NCBI RefSeq assembly: GCF_006716065.1 | Contig: NZ_VFOL01000001.1 | Location: 124,001-188,000 of the forward strand | Reading direction: 5' to 3' | DNA: 64,000 nucleotides | Source: Salinispora arenicola | Lineage (GTDB): Bacteria > Actinomycetota > Actinomycetes > Mycobacteriales > Micromonosporaceae | Shown: piece by piece, positions 20,466 to 30,874 of the stretch | Position numbering within the stretch: position 1 is the stretch's first letter | Layout: each line of letters opens with the position of its first letter | Program-made: the position numbers and the translations under genes | The notes under the pieces: model-generated | Seen by the model: the letters and a program-made list of their open reading frames with translations, nothing else | What the model was told of the DNA's origin: nothing | The model's database searches: none

Positions 20466-20855
20466 GTGAGTAGCTCCGACACCATCCGGTTCCGGCACAA
20501 CCAGGCACTACTGGTCGCCGCGGTGGTCGCCTTCCTCGGCGCCCTGCCCTTGGCCGCCGCCCGGTGGTTCCTGCTGCCCGTGCTCCTCGTGCCCGTCGCC
20601 CTCGCCGGGTGGGCCTGGCGGGCCGGCACCGACGCCACCTCCCAGGGGCTGCGCCTGCGGGCCCTTGCCGGGCAGCACCTGATCCGCTGGGAGCAGATTG
20701 TCGAGTTGGGCGCCGACGCGGACGGCCGGGCGGTGGCCCGGCTCACTGACGGACGGGAGGTCAGGCTTCCCGCCGTGCGCCGCGACGACCTGCCCCGGCT
20801 CGTCGCGGTCACCGGCCAGAACCTGCCCGGCCCTGCGGGCCGAACGACTCAGTAG
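20466..20855 (+). CDS. small membrane protein with bacterial PH domain
   Basis: 129 residues: two hydrophobic segments (about 14-33 and 36-52) followed by a short beta-rich domain GLRLRALAGQHLIRWEQIVELGADADGRAVARLTDGREVRLPAV, matching the PH-like domain of the PF10756 type found in actinobacterial membrane proteins. GTG at 20466. Its last 7 nt overlap the 3' end of the convergent dehydrogenase gene. Function unknown. Confidence 0.78.
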   Translation: MSSSDTIRFRHNQALLVAAVVAFLGALPLAAARWFLLPVLLVPVALAGWAWRAGTDATSQGLRLRALAGQHLIRWEQIVELGADADGRAVARLTDGREVRLPAVRRDDLPRLVAVTGQNLPGPAGRTTQ

Positions 20856-21769
20856 CCGTCCACCACCACGTTGATCGGCGGCTCACCCGCGGCGAACCGG
20901 CGGATCTGGTCGCCCACCAGCCGGTACGCACGCGGCAGCAAACCCCGCACCGAGCCTGCGACGTGTGGGGTGAGCAGCACGTTCGGCATCGTCCACAATG
21001 GATGATCCGTGGGCAGTGGCTCCGGATCGGTGACGTCCAGCACGGCCGAGATCCGACCGGTACCCAGCTCGGCGACCAGCGCTTCGGTCTGCGCCACCGG
21101 CCCTCGGGCCGCGTTGACCAACAGTGCACCGTCGCGCATCGCCGCCAGGAAGGCCGCATCAACCAGACCCCGGGTCTGCTTGGTCAACGGCACCAGCAGC
21201 ACCACCACGTCGGCCTCGGGCAGCAACCGGGGCAACTCCTCGGCGGCGTGTACGCCGGAACGCGCGGTCCGAGCCACCAGGGTGAGGCCCACCTCGAACG
21301 GGGCAAGGCGGGCCCGGACCGCCGTACCGATCGAGCCAGCACCGACAATGAGTACCCGTTTGCCGGCCAGCTCGTCGGTGGGCGCCAACTCGCCGTACGC
21401 CCACTCCCGACGGGCCTGTGCCTGGATGAACGCCGGGAAGGACCGCAGGTGCGCCAGAATCGCGGCAACCACCCACTCCGAAGTGGCCTGGTCATGCACC
21501 CCGCGCCCGTCGCAGAGCGTCACTCCCGGCGGCATCCGGCCGACCCACGTGTCCGCACCCGCGGTGAGGAGCTGCACCACCTCGAGGTCAGGCAGTTCGC
21601 GCAGCATTTCGGTGGTGTCCGCCTCAGCCAGAAACGGCGGCACCCAGAACCGGACGCCGGCCACCGGGGACGGGAGCCGGTGAGGCTCCGCCGCCACCTC
21701 CACCGTGACACCTGCCGGCAGGTCACCGAGCAGGGATGGGCCGCGCTCGTGGGGGATCCACACCTTCAC
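20849..21769 (-). CDS. D-2-hydroxyacid dehydrogenase
   Basis: 306 residues. NAD-binding VLIVGAGSIGTAVRARLAPF (about 139-158) and the catalytic Arg (NAARG), Glu (DPEPLP) and His (LTPHVAGS) segments of the D-isomer-specific 2-hydroxyacid dehydrogenases are present. Likely reduces a 2-keto acid such as glyoxylate, hydroxypyruvate or phenylpyruvate; the exact substrate cannot be read from sequence. GTG at 21769 begins MKVWIPHERG. It lies divergently from the lipoprotein sugar dehydrogenase gene. Confidence 0.88.
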   Translation of the reverse strand: MKVWIPHERGPSLLGDLPAGVTVEVAAEPHRLPSPVAGVRFWVPPFLAEADTTEMLRELPDLEVVQLLTAGADTWVGRMPPGVTLCDGRGVHDQATSEWVVAAILAHLRSFPAFIQAQARREWAYGELAPTDELAGKRVLIVGAGSIGTAVRARLAPFEVGLTLVARTARSGVHAAEELPRLLPEADVVVLLVPLTKQTRGLVDAAFLAAMRDGALLVNAARGPVAQTEALVAELGTGRISAVLDVTDPEPLPTDHPLWTMPNVLLTPHVAGSVRGLLPRAYRLVGDQIRRFAAGEPPINVVVDGY

Positions 21770-21919
21770 GCCAGCCGACGATAGGGCCTCGGCCCGGCCA
21801 GCACACCGGTGGGGCCGCCAACGTACCCGAACGGGACGGGTGCCACGGCCGAGCCGCTCCCGCCGGACCGGTACGTTCGGCTACCCGCAACGGCCCAACG
21901 GCCGACTACCCTGGTCCGG

Positions 21920-23089
21920 GTGAGCGCCCATCCCCCGCACCCGCGCACCCGCCGCCGGCGGGCCGCCCTCGCGGTGTCGTGCGCGGTGCTGCTGGTCGCC
22001 TCCGGTTGCAGCTTCGGCGAGCCAGGACCCGACCCAGCCGGTGAGCCGCCCATCCTCCCCACCCCGTCAACCAGCGCCAGCCGGGACGGCACCGGCTCTG
22101 AGGTGGTGGCCACGGTGCTGGCGAAGGGGCTGCGCGTGCCGTGGGGCATCGCCTTTCTGCCGGACGGCGGTGCGCTGGTGACCGAGCGGGACTCGGGCCG
22201 GATTCTCCAGGTAGGGCCCGAGTCTGAACCCGACGGGCTGCGGGTGACCGAGGTGCAGACCCTCGCCGAGGTGACCGCGGGTGGCGAGGGCGGTCTGATG
22301 GGAATCGCCGTCTCACCGGACTACCAGCAGGACCGCACGGTCTTCGTCTACTACACGGCCGAGCGGGACAACCGCATCGCCCGACTCACCCTCGGCGAGC
22401 CGCCGCGCCCGATCCTGACCGGCATTCCGAAGGCGCGCACCCACAACGGCGGTGGCCTGGCCTTCGGACCGGACGGGCAGCTCTACGCCAGCACCGGCGA
22501 CGCCGGCGACCGAAACCAGGCGCAGGACGACAAGCGGCTCGGCGGAAAGATCCTCCGGATCACCACCGACGGCGAGCCGGCACCGGGCAATCCGTTCCCC
22601 GACTCGCCCGTGTGGTCGCTGGGGCACCGCAACGTGCAGGGCTTCACCTGGACAGATGGCCGAATGTACGCCGTCGAATTCGGCCAGAGCACCTGGGACG
22701 AGATCAACGTGGTCGAAAAGGGACGCAACTACGGTTGGCCGGCCGTCGAGGGCCGCTCCGACGACCGGCGATACGTCAACCCGATCGTCCAGTGGCCGAC
22801 CTCGGACGCCTCCTGCTCCGGGCTGGCCCAGGCGGAAAGTGTCCTCGCCACGGCCTGCCTCCGCGGTCGGCGACTCTGGCTGGTCGAGCTGACCGGCACC
22901 GGAACGGTCCTCGGCCAGCCGCGCGACCTGCTGACCAACCAGTACGGCCGGTTACGGGCGATCGCCGCGGCACCGGATGGCTCGTTCTGGGTGAGCACCT
23001 CGAACCACGACGGGCGCGGAGATCCGGTAGCGGAGGACGACCGGCTCCTGCGGCTGGTGTTCGCCGACGGCGGAGCCGGGCGAAGCTGA
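21920..23089 (+). CDS. PQQ-dependent sugar dehydrogenase lipoprotein
   Basis: 389 residues. An arginine-rich N-terminus, hydrophobic core and lipobox LLVASGC (Cys about 29) indicate an exported lipoprotein. The rest is a six-bladed glucose/sorbosone dehydrogenase beta-propeller: LRVPWGIAFLPDGGALVTER, EGGLMGIAVSPDY, RTHNGGGLAFGPDGQLYASTGDAGD and the C-terminal YGRLRAIAAAPDGSFWVSTSN. These proteins oxidise aldose sugars at the cell surface when PQQ is available. GTG at 21920. Degenerate repeats begin at its 3' end. Confidence 0.9.
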   Translation: MSAHPPHPRTRRRRAALAVSCAVLLVASGCSFGEPGPDPAGEPPILPTPSTSASRDGTGSEVVATVLAKGLRVPWGIAFLPDGGALVTERDSGRILQVGPESEPDGLRVTEVQTLAEVTAGGEGGLMGIAVSPDYQQDRTVFVYYTAERDNRIARLTLGEPPRPILTGIPKARTHNGGGLAFGPDGQLYASTGDAGDRNQAQDDKRLGGKILRITTDGEPAPGNPFPDSPVWSLGHRNVQGFTWTDGRMYAVEFGQSTWDEINVVEKGRNYGWPAVEGRSDDRRYVNPIVQWPTSDASCSGLAQAESVLATACLRGRRLWLVELTGTGTVLGQPRDLLTNQYGRLRAIAAAPDGSFWVSTSNHDGRGDPVAEDDRLLRLVFADGGAGRS

Positions 23090-23228
23090 CCGCGGCTCGG
23101 CCGACGCTAACCGCCGGCCCCGACGAGACGCTGACCGTCGAACCGGGCGACGCTGACCGCGGAACCGGACGGAGTGGATAGGACTGACGGCGGAACCATA
23201 ACGAAACTGATTGGCGGAACCGGACAAG
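23081..23228. repeat. degenerate tandem repeat starting in the sugar dehydrogenase 3' end
   Basis: About six imperfect copies of a 20-30 bp unit built on CGACGCTGACCGCGGAACCGG run from the final codons and stop (CGAAGCTGA) of the sugar dehydrogenase into the intergenic region. Most copies retain the CTGA or CTAA element. This resembles the array at the leuB 3' end but is more diverged. Confidence 0.6.
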
Positions 23229-23295
23229 GCTGGCACGGAGCAACACCCGCCCCAGACGTCCCAAGCCTTTCGACAGGGCGAGTCAGAATTTCAGC

Positions 23296-24876
23296 ATGGA
23301 CGGTCAGGAGAACGAGCAGCAGGACAGCCAGGGTGGCCAACCGTCGGAGCCGGGCCGGACCCGACGGGTTCCGCTTCGCCGCCGCGCACCCGACGGCCGC
23401 CCCGCCCGCTGGCGGGCGCTGCGAGCCGTCGGGATGACGCTGGCCGTGCTCGCCGTGACCCTGGCTGGGGTCCTGATCGGCACGCTTGCCGGTGGCCGGG
23501 TCAGCACCGACATCGGGCCGTTTCAGGCGAACCTGTCCCTGGCTCCGGCGCTGCACGGCGGCACCACCATCGACGTACCACCCCTCGGCGCGCTGCTGCT
23601 CGACAGCCACGACGGGCCCACCCAGCTGACGGTGCAGTTCGGCGCCCTTGACCAGGGTCGCACCGAGGCCCTCCTACACGACCCGGCCAGCCTCAGCCGG
23701 GCGAGCCAGACCGCCGTCGACGACGTCCGTGCGGGCGTCCTACAGCTCGGTGTCCGCACGATCGCCGCCACGGTTCTGGTCACCCTGGTGCTGGCCCTGC
23801 TGGTGTTCCGCGACACCCGCCGCGCGGCCTGGGCGGGGGTGCTCGCACTGGTGATCGCCGCGGGCAGCCTGGGCACCGCGGCGGCCACTCTGCGGCCCCA
23901 GGCGATCGAGGAACCGCGCTACGAGGGGCTCCTGGTCAACGCGCCGGCACTCGTCGGAGACGCGCGCCGGATCGCCAACGACTACACCCGCTACGCCGAG
24001 CAGCTCCAACGCATCGTCGGCAACGTCAGCCAGCTCTACACCACCGTCTCGGCGCTGCCGGTGTTCGAGCCGGAGCCCGGCACCACGCGCGTACTACACA
24101 TCTCCGACATGCACCTCAACCCGGCTGCCTGGCAGGTCATCCGGACCGTGGTGGAGCAGTTCGGAATCGACGTCGTGGTCGACACCGGCGACATCACCGA
24201 CTGGGGCAGCGAACCGGAGGCGAACTACGTCGCCTCAATCGGGCTCCTCCAGAAGCCCTACGTCTTCATCCGCGGCAACCACGACTCGGGGAGCACCGCC
24301 GCGGCCGTAGCCCAGCAGCGCAACGCCATCGTGCTGGACAACACGACCACCACCGTCGCCGGGTTGACCATCGCCGGAATCGGCGATCCGCGCTTCACGC
24401 CGGACAAGAGCACCTCGCCGGCGGGCAGCGGCCTGACCCAGGAGACCGCCGACCAACTCATCGACGTCGGAGACCAGTTGGCGGCCACAGCCCGCACCTC
24501 ACCCCGGCCGGTGGACCTGGCGCTGGTGCACGACCCCGCGTCGGCGGGGCCGCTCGCCGGCGTCACCCCGCTGGTGCTCGCTGGGCACACGCACAACCGG
24601 GAGGTGCACCGGTTGCCCCAGGAGCCCGACCAGTCCCCGACGCTGCTGATGGTGCAGGGCTCGACCGGCGGCGCCGGCCTGCGGGGCCTGGAGGGCGAGC
24701 AACCCACCCCACTGTCGATGACCGTCCTCTACTTCGACGAGGAGAAGCTGCTCCAGGCGTACGACGACATCACCGTGGGTGGCACCGGCCAGGCTCAGGT
24801 GAACCTCGAACGACACATCGTGGAGGACCCGAAGGCCGGCGAGCCCGCCCCGGTCACCCCCACACCGACCCGCTGA
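23296..24876 (+). CDS. membrane-anchored metallophosphoesterase
   Basis: 526 residues. Three transmembrane segments are visible (about 46-66, 155-172, 178-198), with a large domain after each side and a calcineurin-like phosphoesterase core in the C-terminal half: DMHLN, DTGDITDW, GNHD and AGHTHN motifs supply the two-metal ligands. The core is presumably extracellular. Substrates of this class include nucleotides, phospholipids and teichoic-type polymers; none can be chosen. ATG at 23296; the stretch before it is weakly conserved. A Pro/Thr-rich tail ends the protein. Confidence 0.85.
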   Translation: MDGQENEQQDSQGGQPSEPGRTRRVPLRRRAPDGRPARWRALRAVGMTLAVLAVTLAGVLIGTLAGGRVSTDIGPFQANLSLAPALHGGTTIDVPPLGALLLDSHDGPTQLTVQFGALDQGRTEALLHDPASLSRASQTAVDDVRAGVLQLGVRTIAATVLVTLVLALLVFRDTRRAAWAGVLALVIAAGSLGTAAATLRPQAIEEPRYEGLLVNAPALVGDARRIANDYTRYAEQLQRIVGNVSQLYTTVSALPVFEPEPGTTRVLHISDMHLNPAAWQVIRTVVEQFGIDVVVDTGDITDWGSEPEANYVASIGLLQKPYVFIRGNHDSGSTAAAVAQQRNAIVLDNTTTTVAGLTIAGIGDPRFTPDKSTSPAGSGLTQETADQLIDVGDQLAATARTSPRPVDLALVHDPASAGPLAGVTPLVLAGHTHNREVHRLPQEPDQSPTLLMVQGSTGGAGLRGLEGEQPTPLSMTVLYFDEEKLLQAYDDITVGGTGQAQVNLERHIVEDPKAGEPAPVTPTPTR

Positions 24877-24912
24877 CACGGACCACCGGACTGTCGGCGC
24901 TCAACCAGCGGA

Positions 24913-27270
24913 TCAGCGCAGGGACAAGGCGGCGAGGGCGGCGTTGACGATGCTGCCCGGCAGCAGGTCGTGTAGGTCGTACAGCTCGGCGACGCTGCCG
25001 GACTGACCGAACTCGTCCACACCGAGGGGCACCGCCGGGGCGCCGACGGCCGAGCCGAGCCACGCCATCGCGTGCGACGCGGCGTCCTGCACGGTGACCA
25101 CCGGCACCCGGTCGACAAACGCCGAACGCAACGCGCCAGGGACACTCGGCACGGTGGCGGTCCGGACCCCTTGGCGCAGGGTGCGCTGCCAGGCCCGGTA
25201 AAGGCGGTCCAGGCTGGTGACGTCCACGACGTGCGCGGCGATCCCCTCCTCGGCCAGTTCGGCCGCCGCGGCAAGGACCTCGGGCAGGACCGCGCCGGAG
25301 GCGGCGAGCTGCACGACCGGGGCGTCGGCGAGCTGTGGGTACGCCTGGTGCGCGTCGACCAGCCGGTAGGCACCGGCGAGCACCTGTCGGCGCAGCACCG
25401 CGTCGCCGAGCCGGCTCCGGGCAGCCGCGAAGGGAGCCTGATCCACCGGGCGGGTACTGAGCCGGAAGTAGTATCCGCCGTCCTCCCCGGGCGCCGCGGT
25501 GGCGGCCGGCGCCACGCCCTCGGCGATCTGCCCCAACGCGTTACAGAGCAACCAGTCCAGGGCGGTGGCGTAGGCGGGCTCGACGAAGGTGACCCCCGGC
25601 AACTCCAGGCCGACGCTGGCGGTGAGCGTCGACTGGTGTGCGCCCCCCTCCGGCGCGAGGGTGATCCCCGAAGGGGTGCCGGCGACCACGAACCGGGCGC
25701 CGGAGTAGGTGCCGTGGAGGAAGGCATCCAGGCCACGTAGCACGAACGGGTCGTACACGGTGCCGACCGGCAGCAGCGGCTGCCCGGACAGATCCCAGGC
25801 CAGGCCGAGCTGCCCGAGCAGCAGGAACAGGTTCATCTCCGAGATACCCAGCTCGATGTGCTGGCCGTCTGGGCTCTCCGTCCAGCGCAGCAACCGGTCC
25901 TCGGACCATTCGCGCTGCGAGGTCGGCGCGAAGACACCGGCCCGGTTGATGAACCCGGCCAGGTTGGTCGAGGTGGCCACATCCGGTGCGGTGGTCACGA
26001 GGTAGCGCCCGACCTGCGGGTCACGGGCCAGGTCAACCAGCACCCGACCGAAGACCTCCTGGGTGGAGATCGGCTTGTTCGCGCGTACCCGGGTGGTTTC
26101 CGGAACGGTGACTCCCAACGCACGCGTGCGCGGCGCGCGGGACAGCGCCTCCCGGCGCTCACCGGCCCGGACCCCGGCCGCCGATGCCGGGTCGAGGCGG
26201 TTCCACTCGGTGTCCCGGGTGAGGCCGTGCGCGGCCCGCAACGCGTCCACCTGTGCCGTGGTGAGTAGCGCCGAGTGGTTACGCGGGTTGCCGGCGATCG
26301 GCAGCCCCCAGCCCTTCACCGTGTACGCGAAGACCACGCTGGGCCGGTCGGTGACCGCGTCGCACTGGGCGTAGGCCTCCAGCATCGCCGCCAGGTCGTG
26401 CCCGCCGAGATCGGTGACGAGCGGCCCCAGTTCGTCGTCGGGGATGTCGGCGATGAAGTCCGCCATCCCCGCCGGCGCACCGTCGAGGAACTGCTTGCGC
26501 AGCAGCGGCCCGGCGAGGCCGAACAACGACTGGTACTGCTCGTTCGGCATCGCGTCGATCCAGTCCCGCAGCGCCTCCCCGCCCGGTCGGGCGTACGCGG
26601 CGGCGAGCCGGCGGCCGTACTTGACCTCCACGACATGCCAGCCAGCGGCCTCGAACTGGCCCCGCCACTGGTCGATCCGGATGCCCGGAACGACCCGGTC
26701 CAGCGACTGGCGGTTGAAGTCGACTAGCCACATCACGTTGCCCAACCCGGCGGTGGCCGGGTCGGCGACCGCCTCCCAGATGTTGCCCTCGTCCAGTTCG
26801 GCGTCCCCCAGGAGGGCGACGAACCGAGATCTCGGGCGGGCGCCGAAGTGTGCGTCGACGTAGCGACGGGTGACGGCCGCGAACAGCGGCGCCGCCGCGC
26901 CCAGGCCGACCGAGCCGGTGGAGAAGTCAACCTCGTCCGGGTCCTTGGTCCGGGACGGGTACGACTGAAGCCCGCCACGGGCGCGCAGCCGCGTCAGATA
27001 CGACCGGTCCAGGTTGCCGAGCAGGTACTGGATGGCGTGGAACACCGGGGAGGCGTGCGGCTTCACCGCGACCCGGTCCTCGGCGTCGAGATGCGCGAAC
27101 CACAGTGCCGTCATCGCGGTGACCAACGACGCGCTCGACGCCTGGTGCCCCCCGACCTTGACACCGTCGCCGGTGTCCCGGTCGTGGTTGGCCGCGTCCA
27201 CGATGCGGGTGGCGAGCCACAGCACCCGGCGTTGGATCTCGTCGAGGACGTCGAGGTCGTGCTGGTTCAC
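24913..27270 (-). CDS. AceE-like thiamine pyrophosphate enzyme (pyruvate dehydrogenase E1 or transketolase-like)
   Basis: 785 residues with the transketolase layout: N-terminal PP domain with GHQASSASLVTAMTALWF and TPP motif GDAELDEGN...DFN (155-186), a pyrimidine-binding domain near PISTQEVFGRVL and GISEMNLFLLLGQLGLAWD, and a C-terminal domain. DFNRQSLDRVVPG resembles homodimeric AceE rather than transketolase, but the protein is about 100 residues shorter than typical AceE. No E2 or E3 gene is adjacent. GTG at 27270 follows GGAGTCACC. The true substrate is uncertain. Confidence 0.8.
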   Translation of the reverse strand: MNQHDLDVLDEIQRRVLWLATRIVDAANHDRDTGDGVKVGGHQASSASLVTAMTALWFAHLDAEDRVAVKPHASPVFHAIQYLLGNLDRSYLTRLRARGGLQSYPSRTKDPDEVDFSTGSVGLGAAAPLFAAVTRRYVDAHFGARPRSRFVALLGDAELDEGNIWEAVADPATAGLGNVMWLVDFNRQSLDRVVPGIRIDQWRGQFEAAGWHVVEVKYGRRLAAAYARPGGEALRDWIDAMPNEQYQSLFGLAGPLLRKQFLDGAPAGMADFIADIPDDELGPLVTDLGGHDLAAMLEAYAQCDAVTDRPSVVFAYTVKGWGLPIAGNPRNHSALLTTAQVDALRAAHGLTRDTEWNRLDPASAAGVRAGERREALSRAPRTRALGVTVPETTRVRANKPISTQEVFGRVLVDLARDPQVGRYLVTTAPDVATSTNLAGFINRAGVFAPTSQREWSEDRLLRWTESPDGQHIELGISEMNLFLLLGQLGLAWDLSGQPLLPVGTVYDPFVLRGLDAFLHGTYSGARFVVAGTPSGITLAPEGGAHQSTLTASVGLELPGVTFVEPAYATALDWLLCNALGQIAEGVAPAATAAPGEDGGYYFRLSTRPVDQAPFAAARSRLGDAVLRRQVLAGAYRLVDAHQAYPQLADAPVVQLAASGAVLPEVLAAAAELAEEGIAAHVVDVTSLDRLYRAWQRTLRQGVRTATVPSVPGALRSAFVDRVPVVTVQDAASHAMAWLGSAVGAPAVPLGVDEFGQSGSVAELYDLHDLLPGSIVNAALAALSLR

Positions 27271-27324
27271 GGTGACTCCATCCGGGCGTCGCCGATGACG
27301 CCCTCCGAGGGGTGGGTACGGGTG

Positions 27325-27352
27325 GGCCCTCCCCCGTACCGGCAGGAGGGCC
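27325..27352 (-). terminator. hairpin after gatB
   Basis: GGCCCTCC and GGAGGGCC arms with a 12-nt loop lie 12 nt beyond the gatB stop on the minus strand, between gatB and the start of the AceE-like gene. No T run. Confidence 0.5.
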
Positions 27353-27363
27353 TTCCTCGCACG

Positions 27364-28863
27364 TCAGCCCTGGGCGCCGAGGCGCTCCAGGATCAGCTCA
27401 CGGACGGTCTTGGCATCGGCCTGGCCGCGGGTGGTCTTCATGACCGCGCCGACCAGGGCGCCGGCCGCGGCCACCTTGCCGCCGCGCACCTTGTCGGCGA
27501 TGGCCGGATTGGCGGCGATCGCCTCGTCCACCGCAGCGGTCAGCGCCCCGGTGTCGGAGACGACCTCCAGGTTGCGGGCGGCCATGATCTCGGCCGGCGA
27601 ACCCTCTCCCGCGACTACGTGCTCCAGCACCGTCCGGGCCAGTTTGTCGGTGAGCTTGCCGGCGTCGACCAGGCCCTGCAACTCGGCGACCTGCCCTGGG
27701 GTGGCACCGATGTCGGCCAGTTCCGCACCGGTCTCGTTGGCCCGACGGGACAGCTCACCCAGCCACCACTTGCGGGCGGCGGCCGGGGTGGCGCCCGCCG
27801 CGATCGTGGCTTCGATCAACTCGACCGCGCCCGCGTTCAGGATCGACTGCATGTCCAGGTCGGACAGGCCCCACTCCTGCTGGAGTCGACGCCGGTGCAG
27901 CCGCGGCAGTTCGGGCAACTCGGCCTTCAGCTCGGCCACCCAGGACGGGTCCGGCGCGATCGGCACCAGGTCCGGCTCCGGGAAGTACCGGTAGTCGGTC
28001 GCGGTCTCCTTGGACCGGCCGGACGTGGTGTCCCCGGTCTCCTCGTGGAAGTGTCGGGTCTCCTGGACGATCCGGCCGCCCGCGTCGAGCACCGACGCCT
28101 GCCGGATCATTTCCGAACGCACCGCGCGCTCCACCGACCGCAGCGAGTTGACGTTCTTCGTCTCGGTGCGGGTGCCCCACTGCTCACCGGGCGGGTTGAG
28201 GGAGGTGTTGACGTCGCAGCGCAACGATCCCTCCTCCATCCGTACGTCGGACACACCGAGCGAGCGGAGCACGTCGCGCAGCTCGGTGACGTACGCCCGG
28301 GCCACCTCCGGCGCCATCGCACCTGTGCCGGGGATCGGCTTGGTGACGATCTCGACCAGGGGGATTCCGGCCCGGTTGTAGTCGACCAGCGACTCGGTCG
28401 CACCGTGGATACGACCGGTGGCGCCGCCCACGTGCAGGGTCTTGCCGGTGTCCTCCTCCAGGTGCACCCGTTCGATGCCGATCCGGACCGGCTCGCCGTT
28501 CACCTCGACGTCCAGGTAGCCGTCCACGCAGAGCGGCTCGTCGTACTGGCTGATCTGGAAGTTCTTCGGCATGTCCGGGTAGTAGTAGTTCTTCCGGGCG
28601 AACCGGCACCACTGGGCGATCGAGCAGTTCAGGGCGAGACCGATGCGGATCGTCGCCTCGACGGCGGCCCGGTTGGCCACCGGGAGCGAACCAGGCAGAC
28701 CCAGGCAGACCGGGCAGACCCGGGTGTTCGGCGCACCACCGAAATCGGTCGGGCAGCCACAGAACATCTTGGTGTTCGTGCCCAACTCGACGTGGGTTTC
28801 CAGGCCGATCACCGGTTCGTAGCGCGGGACAACCTCGTCGTACGCGGGCAGTGTCGTCGTCAT
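27364..28863 (-). CDS. gatB: Asp-tRNA(Asn)/Glu-tRNA(Gln) amidotransferase subunit B
   Basis: tRNA-binding and kinase subunit of GatCAB, which amidates mischarged Glu-tRNA(Gln) and Asp-tRNA(Asn). 499 residues beginning [39 protein letters not shown] carries Zn and Mg ligands, SQYDEPLC and the yqeY-like helical tail (about 350-499) are complete. ATG at 28863 follows AGGAGC. Last gene of gatC-gatA-gatB, 13 nt after gatA. Confidence 0.97.
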   Translation of the reverse strand: MTTTLPAYDEVVPRYEPVIGLETHVELGTNTKMFCGCPTDFGGAPNTRVCPVCLGLPGSLPVANRAAVEATIRIGLALNCSIAQWCRFARKNYYYPDMPKNFQISQYDEPLCVDGYLDVEVNGEPVRIGIERVHLEEDTGKTLHVGGATGRIHGATESLVDYNRAGIPLVEIVTKPIPGTGAMAPEVARAYVTELRDVLRSLGVSDVRMEEGSLRCDVNTSLNPPGEQWGTRTETKNVNSLRSVERAVRSEMIRQASVLDAGGRIVQETRHFHEETGDTTSGRSKETATDYRYFPEPDLVPIAPDPSWVAELKAELPELPRLHRRRLQQEWGLSDLDMQSILNAGAVELIEATIAAGATPAAARKWWLGELSRRANETGAELADIGATPGQVAELQGLVDAGKLTDKLARTVLEHVVAGEGSPAEIMAARNLEVVSDTGALTAAVDEAIAANPAIADKVRGGKVAAAGALVGAVMKTTRGQADAKTVRELILERLGAQG

Positions 28864-28876
28864 CGGTGCTCCTGCC

Positions 28877-30352
28877 TCACAGTGCCGGTGGGGTGAACGG
28901 ACCGACGGCGCTCTCCAGCGCGGCCGCGACCCGGTACATCCGGTCATCGGCCATCGTCGGTGCCATGACCTGAAGTCCGACCGGGAGCCCGTCGGCGAGT
29001 CCACAGGGCACCGAGATGCCCGGCCCGCCGTATAGGTTGCTCGGAATGGTGAACAGGTCGGCCAGGTACATCTGGTACGGGTCGGCGGTACGCGCCCCGA
29101 CCGGGAACGCGACGAACGGCGTCGTCGGCGAGACCAGGGCGTCGACCTGCTCGAAGGCGGTGGTGAAGTCCCTGGTGATCAGGGTCCGGACCTTCTGCGC
29201 CTGACCGTAGTACGCGTCGTAGTAGCCCGACGAGAGTGCGTACGTGCCGAGCACAACCCGTCGCTTGACCTCCGGGCCGAAGCCGGCCTCCCGGGTCGCC
29301 GACATGACCTCCTCCAGCGACCGGTTGCCGTCGTCACCGACCCGCAGGCCGAAGCGGACACCATCGAAGCGGGCCAGGTTCGAGGAGCACTCACTCGGGG
29401 CGATCAGGTAGTACGCCGGCAGCGCGTACTGGAAGTGCGGGCAGGAGACCTCCACGACCTCGGCGCCCAGCTTGGTGAGCGTGTCGACCGCCGCGCGGAA
29501 CGCCGCCAGCACGCCCGGCTCGGCACCCTCCCCGGCGAACTCCCGGACCACGCCCAGCCGCACCCCGGCCAGGTCACCGCTGGCACCGAGCCGGGCGGCG
29601 GCCACCACGTCCGGCACCGGCGCCGGAATCGACGTCGAGTCGGACGGGTCGTGACCACCGATCGCCTCGTGCAGCAACGCGGCGTCCAGCACCGTACGGG
29701 CACACGGGCCGGGAGTGTCCAGCGAGGACGAGAACGCCACCAGGCCATACCGGGAGGTGCCCCCGTAGGTGGGCTTCACGCCGACCGTGCCGGTCACCGC
29801 CCCGGGCTGGCGGATCGAGCCACCGGTGTCCGACCCGATCGACAACGGCGTCTCGTACGCGGCCAGGGCCGCCGCGCTGCCGCCGCCGGAGCCGCCCGGG
29901 ATCCGACTCAGGTCCCACGGATTGTGCGTCGGCCCGAAGGCCGAGTACTCGGTGGACGAGCCCATCGCGAACTCGTCCATGTTGGTCTTGCCCAGCATCA
30001 CGGTGCCGGCCGCCCGCAGCCGCCGCACGATCGTCGAGTCGTACGGCGGTCGCCAGCCGGCCAGGATCCTCGAGCCGGCGGTGGTCGGTATGCCCTTCGT
30101 GGTGAGCACGTCCTTGACCGCCACCGGCACGCCGGCCAGCGGGCCGAGCGGCTCGCCGGCGGCCCGGCGGGCATCCACCGCACGGGCGGCGTCGAGGGCA
30201 CCCTCCGTGTCCACGTGCAGGAAGGCGTGTACCCGGTCGTCAACGGCCGTGATCCGGTCCAGGTGCGCCTGGGTGACCTCGGCCGCCGAGGACTCCCCCC
30301 GCGCCACCAGGCCGGCGAGTTCGGCGGCGGAAAGGCTGGTCAGGTCGGTCAT
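28877..30352 (-). CDS. gatA: Asp-tRNA(Asn)/Glu-tRNA(Gln) amidotransferase subunit A
   Basis: Glutaminase subunit supplying ammonia to GatB. 491 residues of the amidase signature family: catalytic Lys in [12 protein letters not shown], and the Ser-cis-Ser-Lys triad in [20 protein letters not shown] with GVKPTYG. ATG at 30352 overlaps the gatC stop (ATGA), showing translational coupling; a longer upstream reading frame is not supported. Confidence 0.97.
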   Translation of the reverse strand: MTDLTSLSAAELAGLVARGESSAAEVTQAHLDRITAVDDRVHAFLHVDTEGALDAARAVDARRAAGEPLGPLAGVPVAVKDVLTTKGIPTTAGSRILAGWRPPYDSTIVRRLRAAGTVMLGKTNMDEFAMGSSTEYSAFGPTHNPWDLSRIPGGSGGGSAAALAAYETPLSIGSDTGGSIRQPGAVTGTVGVKPTYGGTSRYGLVAFSSSLDTPGPCARTVLDAALLHEAIGGHDPSDSTSIPAPVPDVVAAARLGASGDLAGVRLGVVREFAGEGAEPGVLAAFRAAVDTLTKLGAEVVEVSCPHFQYALPAYYLIAPSECSSNLARFDGVRFGLRVGDDGNRSLEEVMSATREAGFGPEVKRRVVLGTYALSSGYYDAYYGQAQKVRTLITRDFTTAFEQVDALVSPTTPFVAFPVGARTADPYQMYLADLFTIPSNLYGGPGISVPCGLADGLPVGLQVMAPTMADDRMYRVAAALESAVGPFTPPAL

Positions 30353-30654
30353 GAAGCCACATCCTCGTCCAGGATCCGCGGAACGCGGAACCGCTGCTCC
30401 TCGGCGTCGGGCGCACCCGACAGCGCCTCCTGCGGGCTCAGGCACGGCGCCACCACGTCGTCGCGCAACACGTTGGTGAGCGGCACGGAATGGGACGTCG
30501 GCGGGATGTCCGCCGCCGTGACCTCGCCGACCTGGGCGACCGCCTGGAGAATCACGTCGAGTTGGCCGGCGAGGGTGCCCAGTTCCTCCTCGGTCACGGC
30601 GAGCCGCGACAGTCGCGCCAGGTGCGCGACCTCCTCGCGGGAGATGGCGGCCAT
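30349..30654 (-). CDS. gatC: Asp-tRNA(Asn)/Glu-tRNA(Gln) amidotransferase subunit C
   Basis: 101-residue belt subunit that stabilises GatA on Gat[25 protein letters not shown] and the conserved LRDDVV...[12 protein letters not shown] are typical. First gene of the gatCAB operon. TAGACT at 30740-30735 on the minus strand could be the -10 box, though the -35 region is weak. Confidence 0.96.
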   Translation of the reverse strand: MAAISREEVAHLARLSRLAVTEEELGTLAGQLDVILQAVAQVGEVTAADIPPTSHSVPLTNVLRDDVVAPCLSPQEALSGAPDAEEQRFRVPRILDEDVAS

Positions 30655-30874
30655 CGGTGCCCCCTTCGTGGCTGTCCTGCTGGTTGTCCGCGCCGACCGC
30701 GGGCGGTGCTGCGTGACCCGCGGTGACCGCAGCGAGTCTATTGCGCCCTCCCGGCGCCGTTACCTCGACTCCCCCGTCCGGGGCGGCGCGGGCCGTCCCG
30801 GAGGCGCCGCCGGGACGCCCCCGTGCGGGTGGCGGCGGCCGACCGTCTACCAGCCCGGCCAGCCACGGTGGCGC

